64,000 bases of DNA, from assembly GCA_041395745.1 (NCBI GenBank), contig JAWKZV010000001.1, forward strand, positions 744,001-808,000. The letters run 5' to 3'. Source of the DNA: Porticoccus sp041395745 (GTDB lineage: Bacteria; Pseudomonadota; Gammaproteobacteria; Pseudomonadales; Porticoccaceae). The position numbers and the translations under genes are program-made. This document shows, piece after piece, positions 53,666 through 61,664 of the stretch (within the stretch, counting starts at the first letter, position 1; each line of letters starts with the position of its first letter). The notes below the pieces were generated by a model that made no database searches, was not told where the DNA came from, and saw nothing but the letters and a program-made list of their open reading frames with translations.

Positions 53666-53989
53666 ATGCGCCCATACCCACTGGAATCAATTGACCGCCT
53701 CAAAGAGGGTTACCTCCGCCGCATCAAGGTTGCGGGTCGGGATTTTTTGCTGGTTCACAGTGGTGGACTGACACGCTTGATTGAAAATCGTTGCCCCCAC
53801 GATGGCTATCCGTTGACGAAAGGGCGCCTTACAAATGGTTGCATCCGCTGCCCAAAGCACGGCATCACTTTTGCGTTAGAAAATGGCAGGCCTCTGGGTG
53901 GCGAAGCCGTATCCCTTGTGGGTTCGCTGATTGATTTTGAGCTGCTGGAACAAGACGGTCAGCTCGTTGTAATGCTTGATGACAAATGA
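53666..53989 (+). CDS. Small Rieske [2Fe-2S] protein
   Basis: A 107-residue soluble protein whose fold is almost only a Rieske domain. The cluster ligands are Cys43 and His45 (NRCPHDGYPL) and Cys62 and His65 (IRCPKHGITF). It resembles the ferredoxin subunits of dioxygenases and the small domain of nitrite reductase NirD, but no such partner is adjacent. It starts 9 bp before rraA, so the two are co-transcribed. The redox partner is unknown. Confidence 0.88.
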   Translation: MRPYPLESIDRLKEGYLRRIKVAGRDFLLVHSGGLTRLIENRCPHDGYPLTKGRLTNGCIRCPKHGITFALENGRPLGGEAVSLVGSLIDFELLEQDGQLVVMLDDK

Positions 53990-53998
53990 GGAATATCC

Positions 53999-54478
53999 AT
54001 GAGTTTTTCCACTCCTGACCTGTGTGATGACAATCCGGAACTGGTGCGTGTACTGGAACCAATGATGGCCAATTTTGGTGGCCGGGACACTTTTGGCGGA
54101 GAGATCGTCACAGTCAAATGCCACGAGGATAATTCGCTGGTCAAGGACAATGCCGGCAAACCCGGACAGGGGAAGGTGCTGGTTGTTGACGGCGGCGGCT
54201 CCATGCGCCGTGCATTGCTCGGCGACATGATTGCCGAAAATGCCGTCAAGAACGGCTGGGAAGGACTGATTATCTACGGCTGCGTGCGCGATGTGGACGC
54301 CCTGGCCGAGCTGGATCTCGGCGTGCAGGCACTGGGCAGCATCCCCCTCAAAACCGACAAACGTGGTATAGGGGATCTCAATGTGCCGGTAACCTTCGGT
54401 GGCGTCACTTTCAATCCGGGCGAGTACGTCTACGCTGACAATAATGGCGTCGTGGTATCAGCAAAGCCACTGCTGTAA
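53999..54478 (+). CDS. rraA: Ribonuclease E activity regulator RraA
   Basis: A trimeric protein that binds RNase E and slows mRNA decay; 159 residues. Recognised strings are MSFSTPDLCDDNPELVRVLE, GGRDTFGGEIVTVKC and GLIIYGCVRDVDALAELDLGVQALGS. Some family members are 4-hydroxy-4-methyl-2-oxoglutarate aldolases; the short length and GDMIAENAVKNGWEG block match RraA. Confidence 0.93.
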   Translation: MSFSTPDLCDDNPELVRVLEPMMANFGGRDTFGGEIVTVKCHEDNSLVKDNAGKPGQGKVLVVDGGGSMRRALLGDMIAENAVKNGWEGLIIYGCVRDVDALAELDLGVQALGSIPLKTDKRGIGDLNVPVTFGGVTFNPGEYVYADNNGVVVSAKPLL

Positions 54479-54578
54479 TTTTCGGCAATAACTGCACCGA
54501 CTGACGGATATCAATCGGTGCAATCAGAACCTGATCTACGATTAAGACAGAAGGTCATTGATCTCATGGAGGATCGAG

Positions 54579-55130
54579 ATGAGCTTGAAAAATTCTTATG
54601 AACGTTACGGTTCCCTGTCCATTGCCATGCATTGGCTGATGCTGCTGTTACTGGTCGCGGTCTATGCCTGCATTGAGTTGCGGGAGTTTTACCCCAAGGG
54701 CAGCGACCCCAGGAATGCCCTGAAGGCCTGGCACTTTACCCTGGGGCTCACTGTGTTCTTCCTGGTGTGGTTGCGTGTGCTGATGAAGATCGTCCAGATC
54801 AGCCCGAGCATCGACCCGCAACCGGCAAACTGGCAGATGATTCTGGCTAAAATCGTCCATCTGGTGCTCTACGTTTTCATGGTCAGCATGCCAATTCTGG
54901 GTTGGCTGATTTTGAGTGGTGAGGGCAAGGACATCCCTTTCTACGGAATTTCCATGCCGCCTCTGATGGGTGAAAACAAAGATCTGGCAAAGACGATCGA
55001 AGAGCTTCACGAAATCGGCGGTACCCTTGGGTATTTCCTGGTGGGGCTACATGCTATCGCAGCACTTTTCCATCACTACATCGTTAAGGACAACACGCTA
55101 TCGCGGATGCTGCCATCCAGGCATCGGTAG
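54579..55130 (+). CDS. Cytochrome b561 family protein
   Basis: A 183-residue four-helix membrane protein carrying b-type heme. The helix ligands are visible as His18 (IAMHWLML), a His in the second helix (KAWHFTLG), and His residues near the end (GLHAIAALFHHYIV). Bacterial b561 proteins oxidise quinol or reduce superoxide in some species. The ATG at 54579 has GGAGG 6 bp upstream. It lies 100 bp after rraA and before a cytochrome c gene, so an electron-transfer pair is possible. Confidence 0.88.
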   Translation: MSLKNSYERYGSLSIAMHWLMLLLLVAVYACIELREFYPKGSDPRNALKAWHFTLGLTVFFLVWLRVLMKIVQISPSIDPQPANWQMILAKIVHLVLYVFMVSMPILGWLILSGEGKDIPFYGISMPPLMGENKDLAKTIEELHEIGGTLGYFLVGLHAIAALFHHYIVKDNTLSRMLPSRHR

Positions 55131-55233
55131 ATGACAAGGCTTTGGCCTAATCGGGAGGTGAGGGTAATATTGTTCTCATCATTTCCCCTTATAACAACGA
55201 CAACAATATCTGGCTTACCAGGAGGACCATATT

Positions 55234-55560
55234 ATGAACAGCGCTCGATTGATTCTCGCTGCGGGCATTGCCGCGTTCATCGCCGGCTGTGGAGAGAAGG
55301 GCCCTGAATTCGAAGATCCGTCAATTGCAGCGGGGGAGGAACTGTTTATGCAGAACTGCTCTGAATGTCATCCCCGTCGAGGCCGCAGTGACTATCTGGA
55401 AAGAATTCCGGCGACTCTGCTGACGCGAAAATCGCAAAATGAGTTGATGGAGTGGATCAAGGGATCGGAAAAACACCGGGAAATGCCGTCTTTCGACAAT
55501 CTCAGTGACGAAGAACGCGCCTCTCTGGCCAATTACCTGGAAAGCCAGATTCTCAAGTAG
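55234..55560 (+). CDS. Class I cytochrome c lipoprotein
   Basis: A 108-residue protein with a lipobox (FIAGC, Cys19), so the protein is lipid-anchored. One heme c site is CSECH (Cys42, Cys45, His46), and the distal Met is in REMPSFDNLSDEER. AGGAGG precedes the ATG. The partner may be the adjacent cytochrome b561, but this is only inference from position. Confidence 0.88.
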   Translation: MNSARLILAAGIAAFIAGCGEKGPEFEDPSIAAGEELFMQNCSECHPRRGRSDYLERIPATLLTRKSQNELMEWIKGSEKHREMPSFDNLSDEERASLANYLESQILK

Positions 55561-55581
55561 CCACCCCTCCTCACGACTCTT

Positions 55582-55618
55582 CGCCCGCAGCCATTGATAT
55601 TCTGCGGGCGAACCCTTC
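55582..55618 (+). terminator. Terminator after the cytochrome c gene
   Basis: CGCCCGCAG / CTGCGGGCG stem around an 11-nt loop, then AACCCTTCTTTTTC. The T-run is imperfect. Confidence 0.6.
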
Positions 55619-55728
55619 TTTTTCGAAATCGGGGCGCCGTATTCCTGTCTTTTCCGGTCATTTCACTGATGATGGAAAAAAGGGAGAGCCGCTCCGGTCC
55701 TATAAGGATGGTAGAGGAAACTATCGGC

Positions 55729-57198
55729 TTAGAATTGTTCATGTGTTGTCTTTACCACCAGTCAGTGCAGCCTCACCAGAGAAGTACTCTTTGTGGTTGT
55801 CACCGATGTCGGAACCAATATGTTCTTGCGTTAACGCACGATGCTCTGGAATTTCCGACGCTGAACGCCTTCACGTAGGCCAGATGCCCGGTCTGCGAGT
55901 AACCTGCCAGCAGTGGACAGCGCGCAGGTAAGTCGGCAGATGATCAGGTGGTGGAGATACCGCTTCGCGAGAAGCATCAGCCCGGAAGGTGCGGATACGC
56001 TCATCAGCAGCCAGAGCCAGTTCAGTGGCATCGTACTCTTCGTCATCAGGTTGGCGCGATCGGCAGATACGTCTTTCCTGGCCACATCGAACACTTGCTG
56101 ACGAACAGGGTCCAGTTGAAGACGGCTAAACCAGCTTGGCATTCGGAACCACTTCGCGGATGCACCATCAGCGATCTGGCCAACGTGGGGCTTCTTGATC
56201 CACAGCAGGTCGGCACCGTTTTGCAGGTTGTGATACAGTCCAACCACGCGGTCGATATACCTTGCTTGAACTGAGTCGGGCAGACGCTTGGGCTTCAGCA
56301 GCTTGCCGTTGGCCTTGATAACAACGTCACCGTTCGATGTCAGCGGCGCCAACTAGTCGCCGTCAAGGAACGCGTTGTACTGGTCGCCGGTCGCCCGGCT
56401 CAGGTTACAGCGATTTGGTCAGCCAGCGGGGAGTCAGTACGCAACGATCACACCGTCGTCAACACCAGTTCCAGAACGTAACGAACAGCGTTGATCTGGC
56501 CAGAAGTCAAGTGGGGAACAGTTACTTTACCGTCCTGGTGGCCACATTGCTCTCATCAGAAACCTGGTTTTCGATCTGAATACAGCAAGCACCGGCTTCG
56601 ATCATTCTCTTAGCCAGCAGGTAGGTGGCTGGCCAAAACCGGCATCGATATCGGCAACGATCGGCATCAACGTGAGTTTCGAAGTTGTCGATTTTAGCCT
56701 GATTTCAGCTTCCTTGGCTTTGTCACCGGCAGCGCGGGCATCGTCAAGGCCAGTGAACAGCAGATCCAGTTCACGAGCATCTGCCTGACGCAGGAAGGTG
56801 TACAGCTCTTCAATCAGTGAAGAAACAGCTGTTTTTTCGTGCATGGACTGATCGGGCAGGGGACCGAAATCAGAACGCAGTGCAGCAACCATCCAGCCAG
56901 ACAGGTACAGGTAACGCTTGTTGGTGGTTTTCAGGTGTTTCTTGATGGAGATCAGTTTCTGTTGACCGATAAAGCCATGCCAGCAGCCCAGGGACTGGGT
57001 GTACTGGGAGCAGTCTGCATCGTAGGCTGCCATGTCTTCACGCATGATCTTGGCGGTGTATTTGGCGATATCCAGACCGGTACGAAAACGGTTCTGAAGA
57101 CGCATACGAGCCGCAGACTCAGGGTTGATAGCACTCCATGTGCTGTTTGCATTGCATACAGATGCAATAGCATCAATCTCTTTTGAATAGTTTGACAT
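55729..57198 (-). pseudogene. aceA: Isocitrate lyase gene with many frameshifts
   Basis: This region is clearly derived from the long type of isocitrate lyase (about 530 residues; cleaves isocitrate to glyoxylate and succinate). The N-terminal 190 codons are open (57198 to 56602), beginning MSNYSKEIDAIASVCNANST and including QNRFRTGLDIAKYTAKI and SLGCWHGFIGQQKLISIKKH. From about 56640 on, frames change every 20-60 bp. The catalytic Cys-Gly-His is still encoded (56539-56547) but one A upstream is lost. Later pieces read GDVVIKANGKLLKPKRLP, QNGADLLWI, ADERIRTF and GSDIGDNHKEYFSGEAAL, ending at TAA 55729-55731. Most changes are small deletions, about 120 bp in total. Broken or mis-sequenced: see findings. 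Confidence 0.9.
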
Positions 57199-57291
57199 GA
57201 TCAGTCCTTCCAGATTGAAAATAGAAAACGGGTTGAACGAAACGAATTCTAGCCACCGGCCTAAAATTTAGCTAATCTATAGACATTATTT

Positions 57292-57299
57292 TCGGTATT
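57292..57299 (+). promoter_or_regulatory. Half-site shared by the aceA and glcB upstream regions
   Basis: GACATTAT lies between aceA and the LysR gene; its complement ATAATGTC recurs upstream of glcB (58275-58282). A second shared string, CCTAAAAT, is at 57260-57267 and 58312-58319. They are possible sites of the same regulator. Confidence 0.4.
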
Positions 57300-57305
57300 T
57301 TTAAT

Positions 57306-58244
57306 ATGAATATACGTAGTGTCGACCTGAACCTGCTGGTTTACCTAGATGTCTTGTTGAAGGAGCGAAATGTCACCAGGGCTGCAGAAAACCTCGGTAT
57401 CAGCCAGCCGGCCATGAGTAACGGTTTGCGGCGTTTGCGAGACCTGTTCAACGATCCGTTGTTGGTGAGAACCAGTGATGGCATGACCCCCACCGAGCGG
57501 GCTGAGCAGTTGCAACCGGTAGTGAGGGAGGTTCTGGCCTCTATAGAAAAGGCCGTGGAGCCTCGCCGGGAATTCAATGCTGCGCAGGCAGATAGAGTGT
57601 TCCGGATCTCCGTGAGTGACTATACCGAGTCGACATTACTTCCCCTTCTGATGCGTCGCCTGCGCTCGGAAGCACCAAACATCACCCTTGATGTGCTGAC
57701 ACCCAGCGATATCAGTTACCAGGATGTAGAGCAGGGCACCGTCGACCTGGTTATCAACCGTTTTGACATGTTGCCCCAGTCCTTTCACCAAATGACTATC
57801 TGGCGGGACAGCTTTTCCTGCCTGATGAGTCATCACAACCCGATTCGTAACAATTTCACCCTCGATAACTACCTGGAAACAGGCCATGTCTGGGTCAGCA
57901 AAACCGGCATGGGCATTGGCGTGGGCATGGAACCGGGCGCGGTGCAGCGGTTGGGTTGGGTCGATGAAGCCTTGGCTAAACTGGGCAAAAAGCGCCGTAT
58001 CCGCGTGTTCACCCGTCATTATCAGGCGGCCATGCGCCTGGCAGAGTTGCGTGACCTGGTTATCACACTGCCAACCAAGGCAGCGATGCTGCTCAAGGAC
58101 GATCCCAATGTCGCGATACTGCCACCGCCCTTTGAAATTCCCGAGATCGAGCTGATCATGGCATGGAGTCCACTGTTACAGCACAACCCCGCCCACCAGT
58201 GGATGCGCCGCCTCATTGCCGACGTCGCACGCAGTGTTTCCTGA
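57306..58244 (+). CDS. LysR-family regulator between aceA and glcB
   Basis: A 312-residue regulator. The N-terminal helix-turn-helix is NVTRAAENLGISQPAMSNGL, a type seen in the NodD/LinR branch, followed by RLRDLFNDPLLVRTSDGM. The effector domain has DRVFRISVSDYTESTLLPLL and a loop around GMGIGVGMEPGAV. It is divergent from aceA and co-directional with glcB, with similar sequence elements in both intergenic regions, so control of the glyoxylate shunt is likely; the effector is unknown. Confidence 0.9.
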   Translation: MNIRSVDLNLLVYLDVLLKERNVTRAAENLGISQPAMSNGLRRLRDLFNDPLLVRTSDGMTPTERAEQLQPVVREVLASIEKAVEPRREFNAAQADRVFRISVSDYTESTLLPLLMRRLRSEAPNITLDVLTPSDISYQDVEQGTVDLVINRFDMLPQSFHQMTIWRDSFSCLMSHHNPIRNNFTLDNYLETGHVWVSKTGMGIGVGMEPGAVQRLGWVDEALAKLGKKRRIRVFTRHYQAAMRLAELRDLVITLPTKAAMLLKDDPNVAILPPPFEIPEIELIMAWSPLLQHNPAHQWMRRLIADVARSVS

Positions 58245-58270
58245 GCAGGATTATTCGCCCAAAAAATAGC

Positions 58271-58283
58271 GGACATAATGTCC
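58271..58283 (+). promoter_or_regulatory. 13-bp palindrome upstream of glcB
   Basis: GGACATAATGTCC, a perfect inverted repeat with a 1-bp centre, about 75 bp before the glcB start. It suggests an operator for a dimeric regulator, perhaps the LysR protein just upstream. Confidence 0.5.
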
Positions 58284-58358
58284 ATAAAATTGATTAATCC
58301 TGCTGCGGTTACCTAAAATCCATTTCTTTACTGGATGAAATAACCACAGGGCTCAATC

Positions 58359-60524
58359 ATGACTGAACGTGTTCAAGTGAGCGGACTTCAGGTCGCTCGT
58401 TCGATTTATGATCTCGTCAAGCAGAACATCATTCCCGGTACCGGCGTTGATGTGGATGCTTTCTGGCAGTCTTTCAGCGCCATCGTTAATGATTTTGCTC
58501 CCAAAAACCGTGATCTGCTGAAAAAGCGCGACAATCTGCAGGCCCAGATCGATGACTGGCACCGCCAGCGCGCCGGCCAGACCCACAACCATGCAGATTA
58601 CAAGGCATTCCTGCAGGAAATCGGCTATCTGGTTCCGGTAGGAGACGACTTCGCCATCACCACCGTCAATGTGGACCCGGAAATAGCTCAACAGGCGGGT
58701 CCCCAGTTGGTGGTCCCGGTAATGAATGCCCGATTTGCGCTGAACGCAGCCAACGCCCGCTGGGGCAGCCTCTATGATGCGCTGTACGGTACTGACGTAC
58801 TGCCGGAAACCGGCGGCGCAGAAAAAACCGGCGGATACAACCCGGTTCGCGGCGTCCTGGTAATTGAATTTGCACGTAAGCTACTCGACGACAGCGCTCC
58901 GCTGGCGGGCCGCTCTCACAAGGATGCGACCCAGTACGCAGTGGTCAATGGACAGCTGCAAGTCACCCTGAGCGATGGCAGCCAGGTGGGATTGGCCGAT
59001 CCGGCCAAGTTTGCCGGTCATCAGGGCGAAGCTGGAAATCCGACTGCAATTTTGTTGAAAAACAATAATATGCATATGGAAGTTCAAATTGACTACAACA
59101 GTCTGATCGGTAGCACCGACGCGGCTGGTGTCAAAGACATCCTGATGGAAGCCGCCCTGACCACCATTATGGACTGCGAAGATTCCGTGGCTGCTGTCGA
59201 TGCCGAAGACAAGGCGCTGGTATACAGCAACTGGTTGGGCCTGATGAAAGGCGACCTGGAAGAAACCCTGGAGAAGGGCGGCAAAACCATCGTGCGCCGC
59301 ATGAATCCAGACCGTGAATACACTACACCGAACGGCAACACCCTGGTTCTTCCCGGTCGAAGCCTGTTGTTTGTGCGCAATGTAGGCCACCTGATGACCA
59401 ACCCGGCCATCCTGGACGCTGCTGGCAACGAAGTGCCGGAAGGCATCATGGATGCCATGATCACCAGCCTGATCGCCATTCATGACCTGAAAGGCAATGG
59501 CAATTTCCGCAACAGCAAGACCGGCAGCATCTACATCGTTAAGCCGAAGATGCACGGTCCCGAAGAAGTGGCCTTTACCAACAGCCTGTTCAGTGCCGTT
59601 GAAGATGCCCTGGATCTGCCCCGCAACACCATGAAAGTGGGCATCATGGACGAAGAGCGCCGCACTTCCGTGAACCTCAAAGAGTGTATCCGCGCCGCCA
59701 GCGAGCGCGTGGTATTCATCAATACTGGCTTTCTGGACCGAACCGGCGACGAGATCCATACCAGTATGGAAGCCGGTCCGTTTGCACCCAAAGGTCTGCT
59801 GAAGACGATGAAATGGATCAGCGCCTACGAAGATCAGAACGTAGACGTGGGTCTGGCTTGTGGCCTCAAAGGCCGCGCCCAGATCGGCAAGGGCATGTGG
59901 CCTATTCCTGACAACATGGCTGACATGATGGCCGCCAAGATTGGCCACCCCAAAGCCGGTGCCAACACTGCATGGGTACCGTCACCCACCGCAGCGACTC
60001 TGCACGCCATTCACTACCACCAGGTAGACGTGTTTGCCCTGCAGACTGAACTGGCCAAACGCGCTCCTGCCAGTGTCGATGACATCCTGACCATTCCGTT
60101 GCTCGACCGCGAGCTGAGCGCTGAGGAAATCCAGAAAGAACTGGACAACAATGCCCAGGGCATTCTCGGTTACGTAGTGCGCTGGGTTGAGCAGGGCGTT
60201 GGCTGTTCCAAGGTGCCTGACATCAATAATGTCGGCCTGATGGAAGATCGCGCCACCCTGCGTATCTCCAGCCAGCACATTGCTAACTGGCTGCGCCACG
60301 GCATTTGCAGTGAAGAGCAGGTGATGGAAACCATGAAGCGTATGGCCAAGATTGTAGACGGCCAGAATGCCGGTGACCCGGCTTACCGCAACATGGCTCC
60401 TGACTACGACAACAGCGTTGCCTTTGCTGCGGCCTGCGACCTGGTATTCAAAGGATGTTCACAGCCGAGCGGCTACACTGAACCGCTGCTGCACGCCTAT
60501 CGCCAGAAAGCAAAGCTGCAGTAA
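58359..60524 (+). CDS. glcB: Malate synthase G
   Basis: Condenses glyoxylate with acetyl-CoA to malate; 721 residues, the single-chain G type. Recognised parts are the N-terminal ERVQVSGLQVARSIYDLV, the catalytic-loop MDCEDSVAAVDAEDK, IVRRMNPDREYTTPNG, GIMDEERRTSVNLKE and GFLDRTGDEIHTSMEAGP. The C-terminal part contains the catalytic Asp region. It is intact, while isocitrate lyase (its usual glyoxylate source) 1.2 kb away is broken as sequenced; malate synthase G can also work with glycolate or purine breakdown. Confidence 0.98.
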   Translation: MTERVQVSGLQVARSIYDLVKQNIIPGTGVDVDAFWQSFSAIVNDFAPKNRDLLKKRDNLQAQIDDWHRQRAGQTHNHADYKAFLQEIGYLVPVGDDFAITTVNVDPEIAQQAGPQLVVPVMNARFALNAANARWGSLYDALYGTDVLPETGGAEKTGGYNPVRGVLVIEFARKLLDDSAPLAGRSHKDATQYAVVNGQLQVTLSDGSQVGLADPAKFAGHQGEAGNPTAILLKNNNMHMEVQIDYNSLIGSTDAAGVKDILMEAALTTIMDCEDSVAAVDAEDKALVYSNWLGLMKGDLEETLEKGGKTIVRRMNPDREYTTPNGNTLVLPGRSLLFVRNVGHLMTNPAILDAAGNEVPEGIMDAMITSLIAIHDLKGNGNFRNSKTGSIYIVKPKMHGPEEVAFTNSLFSAVEDALDLPRNTMKVGIMDEERRTSVNLKECIRAASERVVFINTGFLDRTGDEIHTSMEAGPFAPKGLLKTMKWISAYEDQNVDVGLACGLKGRAQIGKGMWPIPDNMADMMAAKIGHPKAGANTAWVPSPTAATLHAIHYHQVDVFALQTELAKRAPASVDDILTIPLLDRELSAEEIQKELDNNAQGILGYVVRWVEQGVGCSKVPDINNVGLMEDRATLRISSQHIANWLRHGICSEEQVMETMKRMAKIVDGQNAGDPAYRNMAPDYDNSVAFAAACDLVFKGCSQPSGYTEPLLHAYRQKAKLQ

Positions 60525-60540
60525 TTCTGCTGCGCCAAAC

Positions 60541-60576
60541 AAAAACGCCGGGGCTTTTCAGCTCCGGCGTTTTTTT
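60541..60576 (+). terminator. Intrinsic terminator after glcB
   Basis: AAAACGCCGGGGC / GCTCCGGCGTTTTTTT, 20 bp past the glcB stop. Confidence 0.9.
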
Positions 60577-60599
60577 ATGCGCGCAAAGGGCAGACAGCG

Positions 60600-61574
60600 C
60601 TAGATATGTAGTCTTCGCAATTCCGGGTCCAGTTCACTCTGCTCCCACAGATTATCGAACTCCTCCAGCAGTTCCACAGCCTCGAGCGGAGCGTGGGGCA
60701 CTACGTAGCCGACAAATCGTTCCGGCTCCTGCTTGTAGAGAATGCCCGTCCGGTCGATGAGCATGAACTCGGTGTGCAGACATTCCTCCTTCGTATCCAG
60801 CTTCCTCATTTGAATGCGACTGGGCAGTCGCAGGCACAGCTCATGCAGCTGATTGGTGTTGTGCACCACCTGGGCAATGTCCTTGACCAGAATTCGTACA
60901 CGGGCCAGCGGATGGCTGGTGGCAAAGGCATAGATGGCATCGCAGAACCCGTTGTTGCTGTATATGCCCTGTTCCAGGCGGAGAGAGAAGATACGGATCT
61001 CCCGCTGAGCCCGGTTCACCAACATCACGGCCTTGTCACGGAACTCCTCGATGCCTTCGATACCAACGCGCTGACGCTCCTCGTCTGAGATATCCCTCAG
61101 TAGCGGGCGAGGGGAGTTGTCCATGAAACGGTGCAGATTGAGGAGCATGGTGCGGTGAGGGATGCCAGCATCCATGTAGGGTTCTCCCTCGGCCATGAAA
61201 CCAAAACCCTCGTAAAAAGGGATCGCGTGAAGCTGGGCGCTGAGCATGAGCTGCTCCATTCCTTCGCGTATCGCATAGCGGATGATGTTGCGCATCAGGG
61301 AAGAGCCCACACCCCGTTGCCGGTAGGGCTTCACTACCGCCATACGGCCTATCTGGCCGTTGGGCAGCATTCGCGCAGTCGCCATGGCAACGTTTCTGGG
61401 CCCGTAGGCCAGCCAGTGACGGGCTAAGGGATCCATGTCATCCACCTCTTCCTCGACCGGGACACCCTGTTCCTCGACAAAGACCTTGTGGCGAATGGAC
61501 TGTAACTGCTCGCCGGCTGTCTGCCAGCTCACTTCTTCCACCTCAATGGGAAAATACTCGACTGTTTCCATCAA
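60600..61574 (-). CDS. GNAT acetyltransferase fused to a PLD-like domain
   Basis: A 324-residue two-domain protein. Residues 1-150 are a GNAT acetyltransferase with the acetyl-CoA loop VVKPYRQRGVGSSLMRNII and FYEGFGFMAEGEPYMDAG. Residues 160-324 resemble a phospholipase-D-type fold: HTEFMLIDRTGILYK matches HxKxxxxD except that Lys is replaced by Glu, so the site is probably inactive. The substrate is unknown. Two adjacent Met codons at the start make the exact start uncertain by one residue. Confidence 0.8.
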   Translation of the reverse strand: MMETVEYFPIEVEEVSWQTAGEQLQSIRHKVFVEEQGVPVEEEVDDMDPLARHWLAYGPRNVAMATARMLPNGQIGRMAVVKPYRQRGVGSSLMRNIIRYAIREGMEQLMLSAQLHAIPFYEGFGFMAEGEPYMDAGIPHRTMLLNLHRFMDNSPRPLLRDISDEERQRVGIEGIEEFRDKAVMLVNRAQREIRIFSLRLEQGIYSNNGFCDAIYAFATSHPLARVRILVKDIAQVVHNTNQLHELCLRLPSRIQMRKLDTKEECLHTEFMLIDRTGILYKQEPERFVGYVVPHAPLEAVELLEEFDNLWEQSELDPELRRLHI

Positions 61575-61664
61575 TTGCCCCTTATCTTTATAGCTTAATC
61601 ACCTGAGCGGCCGAATACAGTGATGGATGTTAAGATTACGGTCGGTTCCTTGCGGAGTATTGAT

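Noticed and set aside
55831..56352. Minus-strand ORF of 173 codons as a separate hypothetical gene
   Set aside because: It contains GDVVIKANGKLLKPKRLP and QNGADLLWI, pieces of isocitrate lyase in shifting frames; it is part of broken aceA.
55594..56579. Plus-strand short ORFs at 55594-55878, 55948-56274 and 56337-56579
   Set aside because: They lie opposite the aceA remains, have no good ribosome sites and arise from the same sequence.
56839..57186. Plus-strand ORF of 115 codons
   Set aside because: It is antisense to the intact N-terminal part of aceA.
58881..59948. Minus-strand ORF of 355 codons over glcB
   Set aside because: It is antisense to malate synthase G, whose motifs are all present on the plus strand.
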